From Bacillota bacterium (GTDB taxonomy: Bacteria; Bacillota; Clostridia; Saccharofermentanales; Fastidiosipilaceae), in assembly GCA_023442635.1 (NCBI GenBank), contig JAEZYR010000141.1:1-5746 (forward strand): 5,746 nt of DNA, read 5' to 3'. This document shows, piece after piece, positions 1-5,746 of the stretch; within the stretch, counting starts at the first letter, position 1; the number at the start of each line of letters is the position of its first letter. The translations under genes were made by a program, and so were the position numbers. The notes below the pieces were generated by a model. It had not been told where the DNA came from and did not search any database. It saw only the letters and a program-made list of their open reading frames with translations.

Positions 1-30
1 ATCACGGATGCTTATCCGTGATCTCTTTTT
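1..30 (+). terminator. Rho-independent terminator of an upstream gene outside the window
   Basis: Bases 1-9 (ATCACGGAT) and 14-22 (ATCCGTGAT) form a perfect 9-bp inverted repeat around a GCTT loop, followed at 23-30 by CTCTTTTT. A stem-loop followed by a T run is the standard intrinsic terminator layout for transcription reading rightwards. It should end the transcript of a gene to the left of the window and make the parE gene the start of its own transcription unit. The stem may extend left of base 1, which cannot be seen. Confidence 0.85.
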
Positions 31-70
31 AGGTGAAAGGATCCTGTGTTTTAGGGATGGATTTGTCGAC

Positions 71-122
71 TTTACAACCTTTGATGATCAGAAAATCATT
101 TTTAAGATCATGCTAATATAAA
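71..122 (+). promoter_or_regulatory. Tentative promoter region for the parE-parC unit
   Basis: A promoter is expected between the terminator ending at base 30 and the start codon at 160, but no classical pair stands out. One option is TTTACA at 71-76 (5 of 6 matches to the -35 consensus) with a weak AATCAT at 94-99 after 17 bases. The other is an extended -10, TGCTAATAT at 111-119, overlapping TATAAA at 117-122, without a good -35. An inverted repeat, ATGATC (84-89) and GATCAT (106-111), overlaps this region. The exact start site cannot be chosen from sequence alone. Confidence 0.3.
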
Positions 123-146
123 CTTTCATTGTCACCCATAGGTTCC

Positions 147-155
147 AGAGGGAGG
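147..155 (+). promoter_or_regulatory. Strong ribosome binding site for parE
   Basis: AGAGGGAGG ends four bases before the ATG at 160 and closely matches the complement of the 16S rRNA tail. It fixes the parE start at 160, which also places the conserved N-terminal ATPase segment in its normal position. Confidence 0.85.
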
Positions 156-159
156 ATTT

Positions 160-2163
160 ATGCCGAGCCGCCAAAGCTACAACAACGAAAGTATTTCCCA
201 ACTCAAGGGAGCCGATCGAGTTCGGCTTCGACCTGCTGTTATTTTTGGTAGTGATGGTATAGAGGGCTGCTGCCATTCGTTTTTTGAGATCCTTTCGAAC
301 TCGATTGACGAAGCTCGAGAAGGTTATGGGCATAAGATCCACGTTCGCCGATTCAAAGATCATTCCCTTGAGGTCGAAGATGAGGCACGCGGTATTCCTC
401 TGGATTACAACCGCAACGAAGGTCGGTACAACTGGGAACTGGTCTATTGCGAACTCTATGCAGGCGGTAAGTACGACAACAATCATGGCGATAATTACGC
501 TTTTAGCCTAGGGCTAAATGGCTTGGGTGCTTGTGCCACGCAGTATGCTTCGGCTTATTTTGACGTCGAAGTTCATCGAGATGGCTTTGTGTACGAGCTT
601 CATTTTGAGCATGGTGAAAATATAGGTGGCCTCCAAAAAACAGAAGACACAAGACGCTCACCCAAGACGGGGAGTCGTCAACGTTGGCTGCCAGACCGAG
701 AGGTCTTTACGGATATCGCCATACCACTTGAATATTTTCTCGAAACCCTCAAGCGGCAGGCTGTTGTTAACGCGGGGGTAGAATTTTTCTTTGATGATGA
801 GATCACGGATACCCATACGAGTTTTTGTTATCCCGAGGGTATTCTGGCCTACGTAAGAGAGTTGGACGCCGAAAAAGGCCTTATGCCGCCTATTCTGTGG
901 GAAGCCGAAGGGAAGGGGCGCGACCGCCAAGATAAAGAAGATTATCGCGTGAAGCTTAGCCTCGCCTTTACTTTTAACAATGAGAGGGCGCAGATTGAGT
1001 ACTATCACAATTCGAGTTATTTGGAACACGGTGGTTCTCCAGATAAGGCCGTCAGAAGTGCTTTTGTGTCAGCCTTTGATCGCTTGGCTAAGGAGCGAGG
1101 CAAATACAAGAATAATGAGAGCAAGCTGACTTGGGCTGACATCGAAGATAGCCTTCTCCTCGTAACCAGCTCTTTTTCGACGCAGACAAGCTACGAAAAC
1201 CAGACGAAAAAGGCCATCAACAACCGATTTATTCAGGAGTTTTTACTCGAATTGCTCAAAGAACGTCTAGAAATTTGGGCTATCGAAGATTTTGCAACAG
1301 CTGACCGTATTCTTGACCAAATTTTGGTGAATAAGCGAAGCCGTGAATCGGCTGAGCGCCAGCGCCTAAATGTCAAAAAAACGCTCATGGGCAAAATGGA
1401 TTTTGGCAATCGGGTCAAAAAATTTGTGGACTGTCGCACGAAGGATTTGGCGCGGCGAGAACTTTATATCGTTGAAGGTGACTCTGCTCTGGGCTCCACC
1501 AAAATGGGGCGAGATGCTGAATTTCAGGCTATTATCGCGATTCGAGGCAAAATATTGAACTGTCTTAAGAGCGACTACGCTGCCATCTTTAAGAACGAAA
1601 TCATAACAGACCTCCTAAAAGTCTTGGGTTGCGGCGTTGAGATCAAAACTCGGCATAGCAAGGCGCTCGATAGCTTTGATTTGGGGGCTCTACGTTGGTC
1701 TAAAATCATCATCTGCACGGATGCGGATGTCGATGGTTATCAGATCCGCACGCTGGTTTTGGCCATGCTTTATCGCCTTGTGCCCACTTTGATTCGTGAG
1801 GGCTATGTCTACATCGCGGAGTCGCCTTTGTATGAGATTACAGACATGAAGGCGAATAAAAGCAAGGGCGAAATAGAAAGCTATTTTGCTTACAACGAAG
1901 CCGAAAGGCAAAAGATATTGCAGGCCATTGGTCATGATAAGGTGACGATTCAACGCTCCAAGGGTCTCGGCGAAAATGAGCCAGAAATGATGTGGCAAAC
2001 GACGATGAACCCAGCCAGCCGCCGTTTGATTCAGGTTCAGGCCACAGATGACGCTAGCATGCAGGAGCAGTTTGAGTTGCTCTTGGGAGATAATTTGGCG
2101 GGGCGCAAGCAATACATCGAGACCGAAGGACATCACTTTTTGGATCAATTGGATCTCAGTTGA
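160..2163 (+). CDS. parE: Type IIA topoisomerase subunit B (topoisomerase IV ParE-like; GyrB family)
   Basis: ATPase and TOPRIM subunit of a cytoplasmic A2B2 type IIA topoisomerase; ATP-driven dimerisation of this subunit drives strand passage. The 667 residues match the length of ParE and of short GyrB proteins. The GHKL ATPase spans about residues 15-225. It has the catalytic base E43 in FEILSNSIDEA (with N47 and D50), D74 in DEARGIP, and the lid GLNGLG at 118-123. The transducer domain follows, with the QTK loop at 348-350 (K350 contacts ATP phosphate in the family). TOPRIM lies at about 433-550, with E439 in EGDSA and D521, D523 and D525 in DADVDG as metal ligands. QRSKGLGE at 598-605 and the C-terminal tail join it to subunit A. 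Unusual points are S46 where most homologues have Asp and A76 where the motif normally has Gly. It precedes its partner gene by 97 bases. A gyrB assignment is the alternative. Family certain; ParE versus GyrB is inferred from the partner subunit and context. Confidence 0.92.
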   Translation: MPSRQSYNNESISQLKGADRVRLRPAVIFGSDGIEGCCHSFFEILSNSIDEAREGYGHKIHVRRFKDHSLEVEDEARGIPLDYNRNEGRYNWELVYCELYAGGKYDNNHGDNYAFSLGLNGLGACATQYASAYFDVEVHRDGFVYELHFEHGENIGGLQKTEDTRRSPKTGSRQRWLPDREVFTDIAIPLEYFLETLKRQAVVNAGVEFFFDDEITDTHTSFCYPEGILAYVRELDAEKGLMPPILWEAEGKGRDRQDKEDYRVKLSLAFTFNNERAQIEYYHNSSYLEHGGSPDKAVRSAFVSAFDRLAKERGKYKNNESKLTWADIEDSLLLVTSSFSTQTSYENQTKKAINNRFIQEFLLELLKERLEIWAIEDFATADRILDQILVNKRSRESAERQRLNVKKTLMGKMDFGNRVKKFVDCRTKDLARRELYIVEGDSALGSTKMGRDAEFQAIIAIRGKILNCLKSDYAAIFKNEIITDLLKVLGCGVEIKTRHSKALDSFDLGALRWSKIIICTDADVDGYQIRTLVLAMLYRLVPTLIREGYVYIAESPLYEITDMKANKSKGEIESYFAYNEAERQKILQAIGHDKVTIQRSKGLGENEPEMMWQTTMNPASRRLIQVQATDDASMQEQFELLLGDNLAGRKQYIETEGHHFLDQLDLS

Positions 2164-2180
2164 GATGAGTCCGAAAGACC

Positions 2181-2232
2181 TGCCCTAGCATAGAGGATAT
2201 GCTGTTTTCACTTTTGCGTATCTGGCTAGGCA
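2181..2232 (+). promoter_or_regulatory. Foldable parE-parC spacer with two alternative hairpins
   Basis: Hairpin A pairs AGCATA (2187-2192) with TATGCT (2198-2203) around a GAGGA loop and is followed by GTTTTCACTTTT. It is a weak stem with a T-rich tail, like a leaky intrinsic terminator. Hairpin B pairs TGCCCTAGC (2181-2189) with GCTAGGCA (2225-2232), with one C bulged. The two share bases 2187-2189, so they cannot form together. The spacer also holds a short direct repeat, TAGGCA, at 2227-2232 and 2236-2241. Possible roles are attenuation or RNA processing that sets subunit levels; chance is also plausible. I saw no convincing promoter in this gap. Confidence 0.3.
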
Positions 2233-2243
2233 TCATAGGCAGT

Positions 2244-2253
2244 AAAGAGAGGA
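2244..2253 (+). promoter_or_regulatory. Ribosome binding site for parC
   Basis: AAAGAGAGGA ends seven bases before the ATG at 2261. It supports that start even though the first 20 or so residues of the protein are a non-conserved, Ala/Gln-rich extension ahead of the conserved ITETLTQNYMPYAMS segment. Confidence 0.75.
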
Positions 2254-2260
2254 TTTTCAG

Positions 2261-4531
2261 ATGGCACGAAAGGCCACCCATAAAGCAACACAGGCAGCTG
2301 CCCTAGCGCCTGTACAACAGCCTATTACGGAAACGCTTACTCAAAACTATATGCCTTACGCCATGAGCGTTATTGTTTCGCGTGCCATACCTGAGATTGA
2401 TGGTTTTAAGCCTGCCCACCGAAAACTGCTTTATACCATGTACAAAATGGGTCTTCTGCGTGGCGCAAGGAGCAAGTCGGCCAATGTGGTAGGCCAGACA
2501 ATGAAGCTAAATCCGCATGGTGATGCGCCCATTTATGACACGCTGGTTCGTCTAACTAGGGGTAATGGGGCACTGCTTTTGCCCTATGTGGACAGCAAAG
2601 GCAATTTTGGTCGCCAGTACTCTCGAGATATGCAATACGCCGCTAGTCGTTATACGGAGGTCAAACTCGAAAAGGTTTGCGAAGAACTTTTTAAGACGAT
2701 CGACAAAGAAACGGTTGATTTTGTAGATAACTATGACGGAACGATGCAGGAACCCACACTCCTGCCAGCTACCTTTCCAACCATCCTAGCCAATCCAAAC
2801 CAGGGCATCGCTGTAGGCATGGCAAGTAATATTTGTCCCTTCAACCTGCATGAGCTTTGTGAGGCCTGCTGTGCCTATATTGCTGACCCAAGCGTGGATT
2901 TGCTGAGCTTGATGCCTGCACCAGATTTTCCTGGTGGTGGTGAGCTCCTTTATGATCGCGAGCAGATGGCACAGATCTATGAGACGGGGAGAGGTAGCTT
3001 CCAAATACAGGGGCGCTATCGTATCGATCGCAAGGCACAAGTTATTGAGATTTACGAAATACCTTATACCACCACCGTTGAGGCTATCATTCAAGAGCTT
3101 ACACAGCTTGTCAAAAAGAATAAGCTGCGCGACATCAGTGACGTTCGAGATGAGACGGATTTAAGTGGTCTTAAGATTAGTATCGACTATCGAAGGAACA
3201 GCGATCCAGAACAATTGATGCAGCGTCTTTTTCTGCAGACAAGCCTCAAAAGCAGCTTCTCAGCTAACTTTAATTTGCTGATTGATGGCTACCCCAGGCA
3301 ACTGGGTATCAAGGGCATTTTGAATGCTTGGCTAGATTTCAGGCGCAAGACGGTCTTGCGTGAGCTGAACTTTGATCTGCAACGCTGTGAAGAAAGACTT
3401 CACCTTTTGCGCGGCCTAGGCAAGATCTTGCTGGACATCGATCGTGCCATTGCGATTATCCGACAGACCGAGTTAGAAAGCGACGTGGTGCCCAACCTTT
3501 GTGCTGCCTTTGATATTGACGCTTTGCAGGCTAACTATATTGCCGAAATTCGTTTGCGTCATCTCAATCGGGAGTACTTGTTGGCTCGCACTGCGGATAT
3601 GACTAAGCTGGAGGAAGAAGCCCAAAAGATTCGTAAAATACTGGACTCCAAACGAGCGTTGGATGAGCGTATAGCTGATGAGCTAAGACGCGTTGCCAAA
3701 CAATATGGACAAGCTAGGCGAACACAGTTAATCGACATGGCTGAAGTTACCCAGCCTGAACGCGAGGATTTGATTGAGGATTATCGCTTGCGCTTGTTCT
3801 TGACAGCGGAAGGCTACATCAAAAAATTGCCTTTGACCTCGCTCCGATCAGCTGGTGAGCTCAGGACCAAAGAAGGCGATTATATTATCCAGGATATCGA
3901 GAGTAGCAACCGCCAAGAGCTCCTCTTGTTTACCAATCGCAGCAAACTATACAAGATGCCCGTACACGAGATTAGCGATCATAAACCCTCAGATATGGGT
4001 GCCTATGGGAGTAACTTGCTAGATCTTGAAGCAGATGAGCAGATAGTCTATATCCAGATCGCAGCTGATTACCAGGGTGAGTTGGCCTTTTTCTTCGCCA
4101 ACGGGAAAGCCCTGCGTTTGGCATTAAAACAGTATGAAACCAAAACCCGGCGTCGCCGTCTGCTAAATGCGTATAGTGACAAGTCTCCGCTGATCCAAAT
4201 CCTGCCGTTGCTTGAAGCAAGGGACATTGTTTTGCAATCATCTGACCACAAGTGCCTGCTCTTGAACTCCGAACTTTTGCCGCTTAAAGCTACGCGCAGC
4301 AGCCAAGGGGTACAGGTCATGACTTTGCGCAAGGGGCAAAAACTTCTCAAGGCTGCTTTTGCAGAATTGAGTGATTTAGAAGACCAAGAGCGCTATCGCG
4401 TACGCAAAATTCCAGGTCGAGGCCTTGTTGAAAAGGGACGGAGCCTGAGTGAACGGCAGATAGACTTTGGAGAACTTGGCTTACTCGAAACGGCTCTGCC
4501 AGGCGAGATGGAAAAAGATTCATTAGATTAA
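2261..4531 (+). CDS. parC: Type IIA topoisomerase subunit A (topoisomerase IV ParC-like; GyrA family)
   Basis: DNA-binding, breakage-reunion subunit that makes the transient double-strand break through which the second DNA duplex passes. Of 756 residues, about 1-20 are a variable tail. The winged-helix and tower core covers roughly 24-500. It contains FKPAHRKLLYTM (R54, H53), NPHGDAPIYDT at 84-94, and SRYTEVKL with Y131 as the tyrosine that bonds covalently to DNA (R130 precedes it). GIAVGMAS at 182-189 carries I183, the expected DNA-bending isoleucine. A helical coiled-coil arm occupies about 360-480. From about 508 a beta-pinwheel begins, with recognisable blades near LFLTAEGYIKKLP (512-524), LLLFTNRSKLYKMP (554-567), AFFFANGKALRL (609-620) and LLLNSELLPLK (666-676). 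No GyrA box (QRRGGRG) is seen; the comparable stretch near 626-641 reads TKTRRRRLLNAYSDKS. This favours relaxation and decatenation over supercoiling. Position A89 replaces the quinolone-binding serine. Family certain; ParC rather than GyrA is inferred. Confidence 0.92.
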   Translation: MARKATHKATQAAALAPVQQPITETLTQNYMPYAMSVIVSRAIPEIDGFKPAHRKLLYTMYKMGLLRGARSKSANVVGQTMKLNPHGDAPIYDTLVRLTRGNGALLLPYVDSKGNFGRQYSRDMQYAASRYTEVKLEKVCEELFKTIDKETVDFVDNYDGTMQEPTLLPATFPTILANPNQGIAVGMASNICPFNLHELCEACCAYIADPSVDLLSLMPAPDFPGGGELLYDREQMAQIYETGRGSFQIQGRYRIDRKAQVIEIYEIPYTTTVEAIIQELTQLVKKNKLRDISDVRDETDLSGLKISIDYRRNSDPEQLMQRLFLQTSLKSSFSANFNLLIDGYPRQLGIKGILNAWLDFRRKTVLRELNFDLQRCEERLHLLRGLGKILLDIDRAIAIIRQTELESDVVPNLCAAFDIDALQANYIAEIRLRHLNREYLLARTADMTKLEEEAQKIRKILDSKRALDERIADELRRVAKQYGQARRTQLIDMAEVTQPEREDLIEDYRLRLFLTAEGYIKKLPLTSLRSAGELRTKEGDYIIQDIESSNRQELLLFTNRSKLYKMPVHEISDHKPSDMGAYGSNLLDLEADEQIVYIQIAADYQGELAFFFANGKALRLALKQYETKTRRRRLLNAYSDKSPLIQILPLLEARDIVLQSSDHKCLLLNSELLPLKATRSSQGVQVMTLRKGQKLLKAAFAELSDLEDQERYRVRKIPGRGLVEKGRSLSERQIDFGELGLLETALPGEMEKDSLD

Positions 4532-4545
4532 GGTTAAGGGGTCAC

Positions 4546-4553
4546 GAGAAAAG
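4546..4553 (+). promoter_or_regulatory. Weak or atypical ribosome binding site of the third gene
   Basis: Upstream of the ATG at 4557 the only well-spaced purine tract is GAGAAAAG at 4546-4553, a poor Shine-Dalgarno match. A better one, AAGGGG at 4536-4541, lies 15 bases from the ATG, too far for normal use. No other ATG, GTG or TTG lies in frame between the stop at 4524 and 4557, so the start call rests on the reading frame and the position of the membrane segment. Translation may rely partly on ribosomes finishing parC 25 bases upstream. Confidence 0.4.
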
Positions 4554-4556
4554 TCT

Positions 4557-5746
4557 ATGCGTAACAGGCAAGTTTCTCATCCAGCTGAATCCTACAATCT
4601 GTTAAACCCAGGACAGCGAAGGCGCCCTAAGCATCGCTTGCGCTCTGTTTTCGTAGCTATTTTTCTGATCTTAGCCCTGTTGGGGGTTGTCTTGTTTCTT
4701 TATCTCTTGCAGCAAGATCGCAAAGCGGAATCACTTTCACAAGCTTTTGATACGGCGCTAAGTCGACAGGCCTATAGCGAAGTGCGAAGTATCTACCTCG
4801 AAACACAGGAGCAGGCGCGATCAACTTGGCAGATGGAGCAAACGCAGAACAAGCTCCAAGCAAGTCTTGAGAAAATGGATGGCGTTATACAAGAGCGCAG
4901 CGAGAAAATATTGGATGCCTTGAGCCAGTCCGACCAAGCTTTGCCTTTGTCAGACGATGAGGCGGCGTTCTTGGTGCGTTTGGGGGAACTCGTTCAAGGC
5001 CGCGTGCTGGCTCATATGGATACAATCGCCCAAAAACTGATGAGCGGTGAACTCAAGAGGTCGGCAGCTCGACATTACTATCGTGAGCTGAGTACGCTGA
5101 CGTTGTATCACGAGCGAGCTGATGCCTTTCTCAAAAGTGTTCAGGATCTAGCCAGTTTGAGCAAAGCTTACCAAGAGGCTAAGAGCCAACTGGAGAAGCA
5201 ATACTACTATGCTGCGATGGAGACCTTGATCCCATGGCTCAAAAGAGAGCCTCCTCTAACAGAAACAGCTAGGGAGCGCCTCGACGCTGTTGTTGAAGAA
5301 GTCAGAATTAAGATGCGCCCTGTTTATGTGGAAGAGATCACACGCCTCATGCGCGCGCATCGTTTTGTGGAAGCCAGTCGCCGTATCGAGCGACTCCAAA
5401 AGTACATCAAGCAAGATAGCGAGTTAGAGGCTCTCTACGAAAAGTGCAAAGGTTATGTGCCCGCTCAGCTCCAACCTTATACCTCGAGCATCCAGTGTCT
5501 GGCTGTGCGCCCGCTTATTGCCAATCCTCAATCGGCCTTTAGCGGTCATGCGATGAGTCTAAGCGCCAAGAACACGATGCTTACCGTATCCGAGTTCAAG
5601 GGCATTTTGGAACAACTTTATGCGCAAAATTACGTCTTGATTGACCACAGTGTTTTATTGGATGAGACGGGGATAGTGGTTGACCTGGAATTACCAGCTG
5701 GCAAAAAAGCCTTGGTGCTTTTTGTGGATGGCCTGAACTACCAACC
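4557..5746 (+). CDS. Single-pass membrane protein with start of a polysaccharide-deacetylase-like domain (3' end outside window)
   Basis: The frame is open from ATG 4557 to the last base: 396 full codons, no stop. Residues 1-30 are a basic cytoplasmic tail (RRRPKHRLRS at 21-30). Residues 31-51 are one hydrophobic helix with no obvious cleavage site, so a signal anchor with the rest outside the cell is likely. Residues 52-300 are charged, Gln/Glu-rich and helical, with TPR-like stretches such as HRFVEASRRIERLQKYIKQD at 268-287. From about 312 the sequence resembles the N-terminal part of a clostridial polysaccharide-deacetylase family: VRPLIANPQSAFSG (317-330), MLTVSEFKGILEQLY (341-355), NYVLIDHSVL (358-367), LPAGKKALVLFVDGLNY (379-395). 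Active members remove acetyl or other acyl groups from cell-wall sugars. Here D391 is kept but Gly392 stands where a metal-binding Asp is expected, so activity is doubtful. It lies 25 bases after parC with no terminator between, so co-transcription is likely. Membrane topology is solid; the domain call is from memory of the family. Confidence 0.72.
   Translation, partial: MRNRQVSHPAESYNLLNPGQRRRPKHRLRSVFVAIFLILALLGVVLFLYLLQQDRKAESLSQAFDTALSRQAYSEVRSIYLETQEQARSTWQMEQTQNKLQASLEKMDGVIQERSEKILDALSQSDQALPLSDDEAAFLVRLGELVQGRVLAHMDTIAQKLMSGELKRSAARHYYRELSTLTLYHERADAFLKSVQDLASLSKAYQEAKSQLEKQYYYAAMETLIPWLKREPPLTETARERLDAVVEEVRIKMRPVYVEEITRLMRAHRFVEASRRIERLQKYIKQDSELEALYEKCKGYVPAQLQPYTSSIQCLAVRPLIANPQSAFSGHAMSLSAKNTMLTVSEFKGILEQLYAQNYVLIDHSVLLDETGIVVDLELPAGKKALVLFVDGLNYQ

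Noticed and set aside
88..486. Minus-strand open frame of 132 codons covering the parE leader and 5' end
   Set aside because: It lies opposite the conserved ATPase motifs of parE and its product has no recognisable features; it is a shadow of the real gene.
502..518. Inverted repeat TTTAGCC-TAG-GGCTAAA
   Set aside because: It sits within codons for the conserved ATP-lid motif SLGLNG in parE; a 7-bp repeat of this kind is expected by chance in a window this long.
1317..1329. Short palindrome ACCAAA-T-TTTGGT
   Set aside because: It is inside parE coding sequence, has no T tail or regulatory context, and is likely chance.
1690..2148. Minus-strand open frame of 152 codons inside parE
   Set aside because: It is antisense to the conserved TOPRIM and C-terminal coding region and resembles no family I know.
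2205..2242. Possible internal promoter upstream of parC (TTTTCA or TTGCGT as -35)
   Set aside because: No acceptable -10 hexamer lies 16-18 bases downstream of either candidate.
4069..4350. Minus-strand open frame (and a neighbouring one at 3972-4241) inside parC
   Set aside because: Both are antisense to the beta-pinwheel coding region, and the two overlap each other in different frames; typical shadow frames.
4657..4863. Minus-strand open frame of 68 codons
   Set aside because: It lies fully opposite the membrane anchor and stalk of the third gene, whose + strand frame stays open for nearly 1.2 kb.

Overview
The window looks like an ordinary chromosomal stretch from a bacterium of the class Clostridia (Firmicutes). 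Both topoisomerase subunits carry sequence signatures I associate with the diverged second type IIA topoisomerase of that class, such as the FEILSNSIDEA ATPase motif, the GLNGLG lid and the LNPHGD and AASRYTEVKL motifs of the A subunit. The third gene also resembles a deacetylase-like membrane protein family I know from Clostridia. Genus cannot be determined. These family assignments come from memory of protein motifs; no search was run.

Layout, all on the + strand. Bases 1-30 are a Rho-independent terminator closing an unseen upstream gene. Bases 31-159 are a leader with a tentative promoter and a strong Shine-Dalgarno. Bases 160-2163 encode the B subunit (GHKL ATPase plus TOPRIM) of a type IIA topoisomerase. 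A 97-base gap follows, containing two mutually exclusive hairpins. Bases 2261-4531 encode the matching A subunit (DNA breakage-reunion core plus beta-pinwheel). Twenty-five bases later, at 4557, a third gene begins and runs off the end of the window. It encodes a single-pass membrane protein with a helical extracytoplasmic stalk and the start of a polysaccharide-deacetylase-like domain.

The first two genes encode the two halves of one A2B2 enzyme. The A subunit shows no GyrA box and there is no recF or dnaA nearby, so the pair is read as topoisomerase IV (ParE/ParC), which decatenates and relaxes chromosomes, rather than gyrase. The third gene is probably co-transcribed, but its functional tie to the topoisomerase is unknown.

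I see no mobile element, CRISPR array, tRNA, rRNA or new system. The points worth a second look are alanine at the quinolone serine position of ParC, altered ATPase-motif residues in ParE, altered motif residues in the deacetylase-like protein, and the foldable parE-parC spacer.
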